DNA of 64,000 bases from Draconibacterium halophilum (GTDB taxonomy: Bacteria > Bacteroidota > Bacteroidia > Bacteroidales > Prolixibacteraceae). Each line of letters starts with the position of its first letter. Within the stretch, counting starts at the first letter, position 1. The stretch spans positions 2,364,001 through 2,428,000 of the forward strand of contig NZ_CP048409.1 in NCBI RefSeq assembly GCF_010448835.1, written 5' to 3'. This document shows, one piece after another, positions 35,244-46,000 of the stretch. A program made the translations under genes and the position numbers. The notes under the pieces are model-generated. The model worked only from the letters and a program-made list of their open reading frames with translations. It made no database searches and was not told where the DNA came from.

Positions 35244-37556
35244 ATGATTGTTTGTATAGCAGAGAAACCAAGTGTTGCCAAAGAAATTGCTCAGGTTATT
35301 GGGGCAGGTTCGCGAAGAGACGGTTATTTCGAAGGAAACGGTTACCAGGTAACCTGGACTTTTGGCCATTTTTGTACGTTGTGGCCGCCCGAGGATTACG
35401 ATGCGAAATGGAAACGCTGGGATCTGCAAACACTGCCCATGTTGCCCAAACGTTTTGAGACCAAGGTGATGACAGGCGATGGCGGGGTAACCAAACAATT
35501 TAATACCATTAAAAGCTTATTGGATAAAGCCGAACAGGTAATTAACTGCGGTGATGCCGGACAGGAAGGTGAACTTATTCAGCGCTGGGTGATGAAAGAG
35601 GCAGGTTACAAAGGAGAAGTAAAGCGTTTGTGGATCTCGTCGCTGACTAACGAAGCTATAAAAAATGGCTTTCAGAAACTGGAACCGGCAGAAAAATTTG
35701 ATCACCTGTATTATGCTGGTAGCTCACGCGCTATTGGCGACTGGCTGCTGGGAATGAATGCCACACGTTTGTACACGTTAAAATATGGTGGTTACAAACA
35801 GGTTTTGTCCATCGGACGGGTGCAAACACCAACGCTGGCGATGCTGGTAACGCGCCATTACGAAATCGAGAATTTTAAACCCGAACCTTACTGGGAGTTG
35901 CAAACCACTTATCGCGACACGGTTTTTAGCAATACCGAGGGAAAGTTTTTCAAAAAAGAAGACGGTGAAAAACTGCTTAATCAGGTTTTATATAAGGACT
36001 TGTACATTACCGAAGTTGAAAAGAAAGATGGGAAGGAATATGCTCCCAAACTTTTCGACCTGACCAGTTTACAGGTGCATTGTAATACGCGTTTTGGATT
36101 AACGGCCGATGAAACCTTAAAAACCGTGCAACGTTTGTACGAAATGAAAGTGGTTACCTATCCGCGTGTTGATACCACTTTTTTGCCTAACGATCAGTAT
36201 CCAAAAATACCAGGAATTTTAAAGGGACTAAAAAGTTATAGTGAGTTGGCGCAGCCATTGTTGGCAAAGAAAATCCGAAAGTCGACCAAAATTTTTAACG
36301 ATAAAAAAGTTACCGATCACCATGCAATTATTCCAACAGGTGAAGAGAAATTGCTGGGCGGTAACGAGAAAAAGGTTTACGATGCTATTGCACGACGTTT
36401 TTTGGCTGCGTTTTACCCCGATTGTAAAGTGGCCAAAACGCAGGTGAAGGCCGAAGTTGATACGGTTCAGTTTGTAGCCACCGGAAAACAAATTCTGCAA
36501 CCGGGTTGGCGGGTTGTTTTTCAGGATGAGAATTCGAAGAGTGGTGACGGTGATACAATTCTTCCTGTTTTTGAAAAAGGAGAACATGGGCCGCACGAGC
36601 CGTCGTTTACCGAAAAGGAAACAAAACCGCCGCGTTATTACACCGAGGCTTCGTTACTGCGTGCCATGGAAACTGCCGGAAAAAATGTTGATGACGATGA
36701 GTTACGCGACCTGATGAAAGCGAATGGAATCGGGCGTCCGTCAACTAGGGCTGCTATTATCGAGACCTTGTTCCGGCGTAAATATATAGAGCGTCAGAAA
36801 AAGCAGATACATCCTACAAAAGTGGGAATTCAGTTGATTGATATTATTCATAATGAACTATTAAAATCGGCAGAATTAACCGGACAGTGGGAAAAACGAT
36901 TGCGTGACATTGAACAGGGAGAATACAGCGCCTCGAAATTTATTTACGAGATGAAACGTATGGTTTACGATCTGGTGGTTGAAGTGTTGAGAGATCGCAA
37001 CTCGGTAAAACTGGCTGCTCCCGAACCGGAAAAAAAGGAAAAAGGCAAAAGAGCAAAGGCAAAAGGGCAAAAGGCAGTTGATACCGGAAGTGAAGAAATG
37101 ACTTGTCCGAAATGTTCGGAAGGAAAAGTGCTAAAAGGTAAAAATGCATACGGCTGTAATCGTTGGAAAGAAGGTTGTGATTTCAGGCTGCCATTCGTTT
37201 TTATGGAGAAAAAGCTTACCGACAAACAGGTTGAGCGTTTGCTGAAGAAAGGTGCCACTACTAAACTCAAAGGCTTTAAAATGGGGGAGAAAAAGGTGGA
37301 AGGTATTTTGCAGCTTACCTCGGATTGTAATGTAGAGTTTGTGGATAGATCTCCGGCTGATAAGAAAACAGTTGATTCTGTTCCCAAGTGCCCGAAATGT
37401 GGGGGAACAATAATAAAAGGAAAAACGGCTTACGGTTGTAGCAACTGGAAAGAGGGTTGTGATTTTAAATTCTCGTTTGATGCCATCCGCGAAAAGGCTG
37501 CCGGAAGAGAATTGACGAAGGAATTAGTGCTGAAAATTCTGCAGGGAGTAGATTAA
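35244..37556 (+). CDS. topB: DNA topoisomerase III (type IA)
   Basis: 770 residues. Toprim domain at the start (IVCIAEKPSVAKEIAQVIG, GDAGQEGELI), active-site Tyr in VTYPRVDT, domain closing with ANGIGRPSTRAAI. The C-terminus has two type-IA zinc-ribbon-like repeats (CPKCSEGKVLKGKNAYGC and CPKCGGTIIKGKTAYGC) after a basic linker KKEKGKRAKAKGQKA. It decatenates DNA by single-strand passage. The linker is encoded by an AAAGGCAAAAG-type repeat also found in intergenic DNA at 34803-34835. Confidence 0.94.
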   Translation: MIVCIAEKPSVAKEIAQVIGAGSRRDGYFEGNGYQVTWTFGHFCTLWPPEDYDAKWKRWDLQTLPMLPKRFETKVMTGDGGVTKQFNTIKSLLDKAEQVINCGDAGQEGELIQRWVMKEAGYKGEVKRLWISSLTNEAIKNGFQKLEPAEKFDHLYYAGSSRAIGDWLLGMNATRLYTLKYGGYKQVLSIGRVQTPTLAMLVTRHYEIENFKPEPYWELQTTYRDTVFSNTEGKFFKKEDGEKLLNQVLYKDLYITEVEKKDGKEYAPKLFDLTSLQVHCNTRFGLTADETLKTVQRLYEMKVVTYPRVDTTFLPNDQYPKIPGILKGLKSYSELAQPLLAKKIRKSTKIFNDKKVTDHHAIIPTGEEKLLGGNEKKVYDAIARRFLAAFYPDCKVAKTQVKAEVDTVQFVATGKQILQPGWRVVFQDENSKSGDGDTILPVFEKGEHGPHEPSFTEKETKPPRYYTEASLLRAMETAGKNVDDDELRDLMKANGIGRPSTRAAIIETLFRRKYIERQKKQIHPTKVGIQLIDIIHNELLKSAELTGQWEKRLRDIEQGEYSASKFIYEMKRMVYDLVVEVLRDRNSVKLAAPEPEKKEKGKRAKAKGQKAVDTGSEEMTCPKCSEGKVLKGKNAYGCNRWKEGCDFRLPFVFMEKKLTDKQVERLLKKGATTKLKGFKMGEKKVEGILQLTSDCNVEFVDRSPADKKTVDSVPKCPKCGGTIIKGKTAYGCSNWKEGCDFKFSFDAIREKAAGRELTKELVLKILQGVD

Positions 37557-37589
37557 TTCAAATAGTAACTTTTGTTTGTGTCAGTCTGA

Positions 37590-37628
37590 GCGAAGTCGAA
37601 GACTAAATCACTTACACTTCGACTTCGC
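37590..37628. repeat. Palindromic repeat between convergent topB and uxs
   Basis: GCGAAGTCGAAG (37590-37601) and CTTCGACTTCGC (37617-37628), 15-base loop, with weaker outer pairing GTCAGTC/GACTCAG. May act as a two-way transcription stop. Confidence 0.65.
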
Positions 37629-37677
37629 ATAGTGTGACTCAGCTTTCTCTTAAATCAAGTGATAAAGAATATTCAAA

Positions 37678-38628
37678 TTATAATTCGTCCTCTTTTTGCA
37701 GCCGCTCAAAGTAGGCTATTGTTTTTGTTAAACCTTCCCGAAGCGGAATGGTAGGCTCCCAGCCATCCAGTTTTTCTTTAGCCAAAGTAATATCCGGCTG
37801 ACGTTGTGTGGGATCGTCTTGTGGCAGTGGCAAGTAAACTATTTTGGATTTTGATCCGGTAATATCAATAATTTCACTGGCCAGTTCAAGCATGGTAAAT
37901 TCGCCCGGATTACCAATGTTTACCGGCCCGATAAAATCGTCGTCGGTTTTCATCATACGGATCATGCCTTCAATTAAATCGCTTACATACTGAAAGCTGC
38001 GGGTTTGTTGCCCGTCGCCAAAAATAGTAATGTCTTTTCCCTGTAAAGCCTGCATAATAAAGTTCGAAACAACGCGTCCGTCGTCCGGCTCCATTTTGGG
38101 GCCATAGGTATTAAAAATGCGGATGATCTTGATCAAAACGTCGTTCTGTACATGGTAATTAACGAACAGCGATTCAGCACATCGTTTCCCTTCGTCGTAA
38201 CACGAGCGCACTCCAATAGGATTAACATGGCCCCAGTATTCTTCGTTTTGCGGATGAATATCGGGTACACCATAAACTTCACTGGTTGATGCCTGCAGGA
38301 TTTTGGCCTTTATACGTTTGGCCAAACCAAGCATATTTACAGCGCCCATTACCGAAGTTTTGATGGTTTTTATCGGATTGTATTGATACTGAACTGGTGA
38401 CGCCGGACATGCCAGGTTGTAGATTTCGTCCACTTCAATGTAAAAAGGCTGTGTAATATCGTGCCGTACCAGCTCAAAGTAAGGATTATCAAGTAAATGA
38501 ATAATCTTTTGCTTTTTGCCGGTAAAATAGTTGTCGAGGCAAATAACTTCGTTGCCATCGTTTAACAGCCTTTCGCAAAGGTGCGATCCAACAAATCCTG
38601 CTCCTCCCGTTACCAAAATTCGTTTCAT
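37678..38628 (-). CDS. uxs: UDP-glucuronate decarboxylase (UDP-xylose synthase)
   Basis: 316 residues, extended SDR. NAD loop GGAGFVGSHL at 8-17; ACPASPVQYQYNPIKTIKTS is typical of UXS; catalytic Tyr/Lys in CYDEGKR and the SEVYG Ser. It turns UDP-glucuronate into UDP-xylose. Its start is 5 bases after the ugd stop, so the two form an operon that makes UDP-GlcA and UDP-Xyl for envelope polysaccharide. Confidence 0.92.
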   Translation of the reverse strand: MKRILVTGGAGFVGSHLCERLLNDGNEVICLDNYFTGKKQKIIHLLDNPYFELVRHDITQPFYIEVDEIYNLACPASPVQYQYNPIKTIKTSVMGAVNMLGLAKRIKAKILQASTSEVYGVPDIHPQNEEYWGHVNPIGVRSCYDEGKRCAESLFVNYHVQNDVLIKIIRIFNTYGPKMEPDDGRVVSNFIMQALQGKDITIFGDGQQTRSFQYVSDLIEGMIRMMKTDDDFIGPVNIGNPGEFTMLELASEIIDITGSKSKIVYLPLPQDDPTQRQPDITLAKEKLDGWEPTIPLREGLTKTIAYFERLQKEDEL

Positions 38629-38633
38629 ATAGT

Positions 38634-39956
38634 CTATTTTGTTTTTCTACCGATAGCAAAATATTCAAAACCCAATTCTGCCAGTTCTTCCGGATCGTAA
38701 ATATTTCGTCCGTCGAAAATAATTTTATTTTTCAACAGTTTCTCCATCACTCGGAAATTTGGCAATCGGAATTCGGACCACTCGGTAACCAAAATCAAAG
38801 CATCCGCATCAATTATTGCTTCGTATTCATCTTTTGCGTATGATATTTTATCTCCCAGAATACGCTCTGCTTCGTTCATCGCCACCGGGTCGTAAGCCAC
38901 AACAGAAGCACCGGCTTCCAACAGTTTCTCAATAATAACCAAGGCCGGAGCTTCGCGCATATCGTCGGTTTTGGGTTTAAACGCCAGCCCCCACATCGCG
39001 AATTTTTTGCCTTTCAGATCACCATCAAAACGTTTGAATAGTTTGTTAAACAACACCTCTTTTTGACGATAATTAACCGCTTCAACTGCTTTTAACACAT
39101 CTAGTGAATAGTTTTTCTCATCGGCCGTGCGAATTAGTGCCTGTACATCTTTTGGGAAACATGATCCGCCATAACCGGTGCCGGGATAAATAAACTTATT
39201 CCCGATACGTGGGTCCGATCCAATTCCGCGTCGAACATTGTCAACATCGGCACCAACAATTTCGCAAAGGTTGGCAATGTCGTTTATAAAACTAATTTTT
39301 GTTGCCAGCATCGAGTTGGCAGCGTATTTCGTCATTTCCGAAGAAATAATATCCATAAATAAAATGGGATGCCCGTTCAGCAGGAACGGTTTATATAAAC
39401 GCTTCATTACTTTTCGCGCTCTTTTCGATTCGGTACCAATCACAATCCGGTCGGGTTTCAGGAAATCGTTTACTGCACTTCCTTCTTTCAAGAATTCGGG
39501 ATTCGAAGCCACATCAAACGGAATATTCTCACCGCGTTTTTCGAGCTCTTCCAGCATGGCCTGTTTAACTTTTTCAGAGGTACCTACCGGAACCGTACTT
39601 TTTGTTACAACAACCAGGTAATGATCCATGTTTTTACCGATCTCGCGGGCCACTCCCAAAACATATTTCAGGTCGGCACTTCCATCTTCATCCGGAGGTG
39701 TTCCAACGGCAATAAAAACGGCATCGGCATCTTTAATACTGGCACCAAGATCGGTGGTAAATTCCAGACGGCCTTTTTCCACATTCTTCTTATAAATGTC
39801 TTCCAACCCCGGCTCGTAAATAGGAATTATTCCGTTATTTAGTTTCTCAATTTTTTTCTCATCAATGTCTACACAAGCAACATTAACTCCGGTTTCGGCA
39901 ATACATGTTCCTGAAACCAATCCTACATAACCAGTGCCAACTACTGAAATTTTCAT
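38634..39956 (-). CDS. ugd: UDP-glucose 6-dehydrogenase
   Basis: 440 residues. GTGYVGLVSGTCIAETG at 7-23 (NAD binding), TKSTVPVGT, EFLKEGSAV, and catalytic Cys in GYGGSCFPKD. Oxidizes UDP-glucose to UDP-glucuronate, the substrate of the next gene. First gene of the pair. Confidence 0.95.
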   Translation of the reverse strand: MKISVVGTGYVGLVSGTCIAETGVNVACVDIDEKKIEKLNNGIIPIYEPGLEDIYKKNVEKGRLEFTTDLGASIKDADAVFIAVGTPPDEDGSADLKYVLGVAREIGKNMDHYLVVVTKSTVPVGTSEKVKQAMLEELEKRGENIPFDVASNPEFLKEGSAVNDFLKPDRIVIGTESKRARKVMKRLYKPFLLNGHPILFMDIISSEMTKYAANSMLATKISFINDIANLCEIVGADVDNVRRGIGSDPRIGNKFIYPGTGYGGSCFPKDVQALIRTADEKNYSLDVLKAVEAVNYRQKEVLFNKLFKRFDGDLKGKKFAMWGLAFKPKTDDMREAPALVIIEKLLEAGASVVAYDPVAMNEAERILGDKISYAKDEYEAIIDADALILVTEWSEFRLPNFRVMEKLLKNKIIFDGRNIYDPEELAELGFEYFAIGRKTK

Positions 39957-40247
39957 ACGATTAAAATTGTTTATTTATGCGTGTCAATAAAAATAATGAG
40001 CTCGTCATTACCGGGCATATTTTTATGCATTCAATTTGATTTTTATAAAACGGGAATAAAGATAATTGATTTCGTCAGAAACAATCAATGATAATAGTTA
40101 GAATGCCCTTTTTATGCTGTTTTTTCTAAATAAGTTTTAAGAATGATGGCAGGATTGCAATTGAGAAATAACAACAAATTAGCATATTGAACTTTTGGCA
40201 ATAATTGATTTTTATTTACTAAATTTGATAAAAATCAACCGGCTACT

Positions 40248-40619
40248 TTGAAATACCTAATTTCTGCCATATTAATTTGTTCTATCTTCTCTTTTCAGTT
40301 TTCAGAACTGTTGGTTTTGTTATCGTTTAAAATCAACCAGGATTATATTGCCAAAAACCTTTGTATTGAAAAGGATGTGGAAGGATCGACATGTAAAGGC
40401 TGCTGTCAGCTGAAAAAGAAAATGCACGATCAGGAAGAACAGAAAAAAGAACTGCCGCCACAACAAAACGAAAAGCAAAATATTGATTTCTGTGTTCATA
40501 AATCAGCGGTAAAAGTTGATTTGTATCCCAACGAAAAAAGCACAGAATTCAAATTTATTTCAGAATATTCGTTTCTAAACGTAAGGAAGGTCTTTCATCC
40601 ACCCGCAATTTTTATCTAA
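40248..40619 (+). CDS. Small Cys-rich secreted/anchored protein upstream of copper receptor
   Basis: 123 residues from a TTG start; the N-terminal hydrophobic stretch (KYLISAILICSIFSFQF, then ELLVLLSF) is a signal or anchor. The rest has CIEKDVEGSTCKGCCQLKKK (Cys cluster with CxxCC), a Gln/Glu/Lys-rich stretch and an FCVHKSAV segment near the end. I do not recognize the family, but the Cys/His content and 49-base spacing to a copper-type TonB receptor suggest a role in metal handling, as inferred for similar small proteins paired with copper receptors. Confidence 0.7.
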   Translation: MKYLISAILICSIFSFQFSELLVLLSFKINQDYIAKNLCIEKDVEGSTCKGCCQLKKKMHDQEEQKKELPPQQNEKQNIDFCVHKSAVKVDLYPNEKSTEFKFISEYSFLNVRKVFHPPAIFI

Positions 40620-40668
40620 GATTTATTTCCCTCGAATGCTAATTCAAACATTTATAAATCATTTTGGA

Positions 40669-42939
40669 ATGAGAAAGATCTTATACAATTCCGGAATTAG
40701 ATTGATGTACTCACTACTTTTTTTGTTGCTGGTGCATTCTTCTTATTCGCAGGAAAAAACAATTCAAATAATAGACAAGAAAACGGAAGGCGGAATTCCT
40801 GACGTACACTTTCGGTATAATAAAACGCGGGGGTTTTCTGATAGATATGGGAATATTGTTCTGCGACTGGAAGACGGGACCGAGTTGTTTTTGTCGCATT
40901 TGCAATACGGAAAGGTAGCATTCATTTCAAGCGAAGTAGAAAAATTGGCCGACAAAGGAGTTGTTGCATTGGAGAAATCGTCGACATATTTACCAGCAAC
41001 AGTAGTATTGGTGCATCCAACTGCCGGTGACAAACGAAAAATGGAATTTACGGTGCAGAATAAACTTGCGCATGATGCCGGAAATTTGCTGGAGTCAGTT
41101 CCGTCAATATCTACAATAAGGAAAAGTGGCGCTTATGGTTTCGATCCGGTTCTCCGTGGTTTTAAATACGACCAGATTAACTTGGTTTTGGATGGAAGTC
41201 AAACGGCTTCAGCAGCCTGTCCAAACCGAATGGATCCGGCTGCAAGCCAGATTCCAATAAATATGATTGCCGAGGCAGAAGTGTTAAAAGGACCGCACAG
41301 TTTGCGTTATGGAAATGCTTTTGGCGGAACAATAAATTTTAAAAGTACATCGCCCGAATTCAAAGAAAAAGCAACACCTGTTGGCCGTTTTGGAACGAGT
41401 TACGAGAGTAATGGAAATATTTTCAGAACTGAAGGAGTAGCAGGAGTTTCCGGTTCAAAAGTTGACTTCCGAATGTTTGGTGCTTATTCCACAGGAGACG
41501 ATTATACCGACGGTGAAGGAGTGGATATTGCAGCGCGTTTTAACCGATTGAATTGGGGCGGAAAGCTCGGTGTAAAACTTAGCCAAACGCAAAAACTGGG
41601 TGTGCTGGTTTCGAACAACGTTGCTAAAAATGTTGATTTTCCGGCCTTGCCAATGGATTTGCGCGAAGACAATACATGGCTGGTAAATGCCAGTCATTCG
41701 GCAGTTTTTTACGATAAAACGCTTACATCGTGGAATACGAGTGTTTACGGAACCATGGTGGATCATCGGATGGATAATTACGATAAAATACTCGATCCGC
41801 GAATGGTAGACGCAATAACAGATGCAGAAACCCGGAATTACGGTGGCCGAACCGAAATGCGTTTTGATTTGGATAAAAGCTATTTGTATGCCGGTGTCGA
41901 TTATCGTTTTGAATCAGCTGATGGTTATCGCGAGCGAACAATGCTTATGGGACCAATGGCCGGGAAAATACTAACTGATAATGTGTGGCAGGATGCCGAA
42001 ATAAAACGAACCGGTTTTTTCGGAGAGTGGCACATTGCACAGCCGGGGTTTCAGTTTGTTATTTCGGGGCGCCTCGATATCAATTCGGCAAAAGCCAATA
42101 ATGCAGATCCGCGTTTCGAAAGTATTTATTCCAGCCTGGAATCGTCACATGTGCATCCTTCGCTTAGTGTTGGCGGAACAAGATTGTTCAACGAAAACAT
42201 TTCGCTTGGGTTGTGGATGGGCATGGCCACTCGCAGTCCGGGTATTGCCGAGCGTTACATTAATCAATTTCCCATTGGGCTCGATCCTTACGAGATGTTG
42301 GGAAATCCCGATCTTGATCCGGAAATTAACAACCAGTTGGATTTGGTTTTTCGCTACCAAACAGAAAAAACCAACCTTAATATAAACGTGTTTACTTCGG
42401 TTTTGCGCGATTATATTTCATCCGAAATTCGTGAGGATTTGCAGCCGGCCATGAATACTTCTCCCGGTGTACGTCAGTTTGTGAATATAAAAAAAGCCTT
42501 GATGACCGGTTTTGAAGCCAGCTGGACGCAGCAATTCAGTTCTTTTATTAGTCATGATTTAGGCATTGTTTATACACACGGTCAAAATCAGGAACTGGAC
42601 GAACCATTGCCCGAAATTCCTCCGCTGGAGTTTCATTATCGACTAATGGGAAGTTTAACAGGTGATAAAGTAAAACCGGAAATTGTGTTTAGGCATGCCA
42701 TGAAACAGGATCGGATTGCTAAATCGTATGGAGAGAATGAAACACCTGCTTTTAGTGTTGTGGATGCAAAAGTATCATGGTTGATGAATGATGTATTTAC
42801 CACAACCGGTGGTGTGCAAAATTTGTTTGACAACGCTTATTATGAGCACCTTTCAAGGTCGGTGCGAAGTGTCGGGGCACGACCAATTTATTCGCCTGGA
42901 AGAAGTTTTTATGTTACTCTAACCATTAGTTTTTTGTAA
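40669..42939 (+). CDS. TonB-dependent receptor, OprC-like (probable copper)
   Basis: 756 residues from the ATG at 40669, ahead of a signal peptide (MYSLLFLLLVHSSYSQ inside it); the frame also opens 11 codons earlier. Order: short N-terminal carboxypeptidase-like domain, plug (~110-240: LLESVPSISTIRKSGAYGF, AEAEVLKGPHSLRYGNAFGG), 22-strand barrel, final strand ending in aromatic FYVTLTISFL. CPNRM (C184, M188) in the plug and DHRM (H366, M368) in a barrel strand reproduce the CxxxM...HxM copper site known from Pseudomonas OprC, with similar spacing. So it probably takes up copper across the outer membrane. Confidence 0.85.
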   Translation: MRKILYNSGIRLMYSLLFLLLVHSSYSQEKTIQIIDKKTEGGIPDVHFRYNKTRGFSDRYGNIVLRLEDGTELFLSHLQYGKVAFISSEVEKLADKGVVALEKSSTYLPATVVLVHPTAGDKRKMEFTVQNKLAHDAGNLLESVPSISTIRKSGAYGFDPVLRGFKYDQINLVLDGSQTASAACPNRMDPAASQIPINMIAEAEVLKGPHSLRYGNAFGGTINFKSTSPEFKEKATPVGRFGTSYESNGNIFRTEGVAGVSGSKVDFRMFGAYSTGDDYTDGEGVDIAARFNRLNWGGKLGVKLSQTQKLGVLVSNNVAKNVDFPALPMDLREDNTWLVNASHSAVFYDKTLTSWNTSVYGTMVDHRMDNYDKILDPRMVDAITDAETRNYGGRTEMRFDLDKSYLYAGVDYRFESADGYRERTMLMGPMAGKILTDNVWQDAEIKRTGFFGEWHIAQPGFQFVISGRLDINSAKANNADPRFESIYSSLESSHVHPSLSVGGTRLFNENISLGLWMGMATRSPGIAERYINQFPIGLDPYEMLGNPDLDPEINNQLDLVFRYQTEKTNLNINVFTSVLRDYISSEIREDLQPAMNTSPGVRQFVNIKKALMTGFEASWTQQFSSFISHDLGIVYTHGQNQELDEPLPEIPPLEFHYRLMGSLTGDKVKPEIVFRHAMKQDRIAKSYGENETPAFSVVDAKVSWLMNDVFTTTGGVQNLFDNAYYEHLSRSVRSVGARPIYSPGRSFYVTLTISFL

Positions 42940-42987
42940 GTAGAAAATCGTTGAACTTAGATTATTAGATCTGAATCTTTAATGCAT

Positions 42988-43023
42988 AAAAAAATCCGCT
43001 TCAAAATGATGCGGATTTTTTTT
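42988..43023. terminator. Two-way terminator between TonB receptor and tricorn protease
   Basis: AAAAAAATCCGC (42988-42999), loop TTCAAAATGAT, GCGGATTTTTTTT (43011-43023). Serves both convergent genes. Confidence 0.85.
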
Positions 43024-43041
43024 ATGCTCAACTATTTCGGT

Positions 43042-46000
43042 CTATTTTTTTACTGCTGGAGTAGGAAAGGGGGGAGGTGTTATCTCTTTTATTCCTTGTC
43101 CTTGAACCAATTTTAGTACCTCCTGTACCGCACGTTCTAACTGAGGATCTTTTCCTTCCTCAAGTGATTTAGTGTCTTGTTGTACCTCAATATCCGGAGC
43201 CACGCCCTTGTTTTCAGCAATCCATTCGTTGTTTATCGGATCGAAGACTGCATTGTCAGGTGCAGTAAGTGCTCCACCATCAACCAGACTATAATGTACC
43301 GATGATTTTACCAGACCTCCCCAGGTAGTTGAGCCAATAAGTGGTCCGGCTTTTTGTTGGCGGAAAACCCATGGAAAGAAATCGCCGCCTGAACCGGCTT
43401 TTTCATTAATTAACAAAGCTTTCGGACCAAGGATTCCTGCAGGCAGTCTGAACGGTTTGCCGTTTGGCACTTCGTTGGTAAGTCCTGCGCGTAAATTCCG
43501 TGTCATCAGGTCAACCATATAATCATCCAATAAACCACCCCCGTTAAAACGTTCGTCGATCACAGCTCCCAGTTTATTTTGTTGTGCAAAATAGTAACGG
43601 TTAAACGAAATAAAACCAGGAGAACCGGTGTTTGGCACCCAGATATAGGCTAGTTTCCCATCGGATAATTCATCCACTTTTCTGCGGTTATCTTCTACCC
43701 AGGCGCGTTGCCGTAAGGCATTTTCGCTACGAATTGGTTTCACTGTTATTGTCCAGGCACTTTCAAAATCTGGTTTGTCATTAATATGCAATACCGTTTG
43801 TACACCCGAGGTGCCATCTAAAAATTTAAATGGATTGTCGGTGGCAGTCATTTCTTCGCCATTAACTCCAACGATAAAATTACCTTCAGTAACTTTTAAT
43901 CCGGGTTCTTCCAGAGGACTTGACAATTGTGGATTCCAGCTTTCTGTACTGTAAATACGCTCAATTTTCCATGCTTCATTTTCGGGCACAAGATCTGCTC
44001 CCAACATACCAACTAAATTGCTTTCGGTATCGGGATAGTCGCCGCCCATAACAAAACTGTGACCAACTGAAAGTTCCCCGTTCATTTGGTCAAGAATATA
44101 GGTGAGATCGGCACGGTGCTTAACAAACGGAATAAGTGGTGCATAGCGTTCATGAACTACTTCCCAGTCTCTTCCGTGAAGATTGGGATCGTAAAAGTAA
44201 TCACGTTCGTATCGCCATGCTTCCTCAAATATTTGAGTCCATTCTTTTGAACGATCGAGTTTGGTTTTTAAGCTGACTTTTAATGATTTTCCATCTTTGC
44301 CGGAAGCTCCGCTCGTCGACATTATTTTCCACGATGAACCAATTTTTGCCAACATTTTTTTACCATCGTTTGATATGGTCATGCTGCGCGCTGCACTTAC
44401 AAATTCTTTTGCTTCCCGATCTTCAAGGATGAACTTCTGAATTGTGAAACCCGGTTGGTTGGGAACCGATTCTGCAATAAATATATTTCCTTCTGCACCA
44501 GTTACTATTTTTCGGTATTTTCGGTTTGGTATAGGTAAGGGAATCGTTCGCTCAGTAATATTTTCAAAGTCAATTTTCATCGACTCATCTTTCTCTTCAG
44601 CTTCGGCATCGTCTTTCTCGTCCTTTTCATCCTCCTCTTTTGCTGATTCTTTATCGTCATCTTCTTTTATTTCTTCTTCGTCGCTTTTTAGTTTAAATGG
44701 CGACTCGCTATTTTTTTGAAGATTTACAACATAAGCGCTGTAGTTGGCATTTGCAGTCATTGAACTGGTGTTGGCCCAGCCAGAACCCAAGGCCAGATCA
44801 GTACTGGCTAAAAAGTAAAAATGATTTTTGTCTTTGTCCCAAGCGGGTGAAAAGGCATCGGCAAAAGTGTTGGTTACTTTGTGGGTGGTTTTGTCTTCGA
44901 GCGACCAGATCGTAATTTGCCTGAAATTATTCGAGGCCGATTTTGTATAAGCCAGCCATTTAGAATCGGGCGACCAGGTAAGCCCCATATCTCCGCGTTC
45001 CATATTGTTTCCTCCAATAGCAATGGTTTCAATTGTTTCTTCGTCAAGGTTTACAACACGTATGCGTACATCGTCGTCGGTAAAAGCAATGTATTTTCCA
45101 TCGGGCGACCAGGTTGGTTCCCAGCCAAGTTTCGATTCGCCAATTGAAATGCTTTTAGGTTCTTCCAAACCGTTTTGATTGGCTATTAGTAAAGCGTAAC
45201 CTTTTCCTCCTTTGTCTGAAAACCAGGCCAGTTGATCGCCTTTTGGTGACCAAATAGGAGCGCGGTCGGCCACATTTGACGATTGGGTGATATTACGTGT
45301 ATCTCCATGTTCTTCAGGAACAGTAAAAATTTCGCCACGAGCTTCGAAAATAGCGCGTTTCCCGGTTGGCGATAATGATGCTGATCGTGCTGAGGAGCTT
45401 ACATCTTCCCATTTTGTTTCAGCCCAGGGGAAATCGCCAATAACATTAATCGATAGTTTTTTTATCGCTTTTGTGTTTATATTCATAAGGTGCAAATAGC
45501 CTTCGCGCTCAAAAACAAGCCGGTTGTCTTTTCCGTCCAGCCATTTTACATCAGAGCCTGCAAACTTGGTCAACTGCTCCAATTGTTTTGTTGCCGGTGT
45601 GTACGACCAAATATTCGCTACAAAATCGCGGTCGGAAATAAAGTAGATTTTATCGCCCAGCCAAAGCGGCTGAATATCGGTGGTTTTTTCGTTGGGAATA
45701 AATTCTTCCGAAAAATCTTCCAGGTTGAGAATAACAAGTGGTTTATTTTGTCCACCGCGATATCCTCTCCACTCTACATCCCAGCGCGAAACGCGATCGA
45801 TAACAATTTTCTTTGCATCCGGCGAGAAAGATCCATCGTTTCCGAATTGTTTGGTAAGCAAACTTGCCGGGCCACCATTTTTTGAAATGGTCCATAAACG
45901 TGCGAAGCTGCTTGGTGCGGTTTCGCGTGCGGAGGCGTACAGAACTTTCTCACCATCGGGCGACCAGCCACGAACTGTCGCCCCGCTTGGGTGCCAGGTA

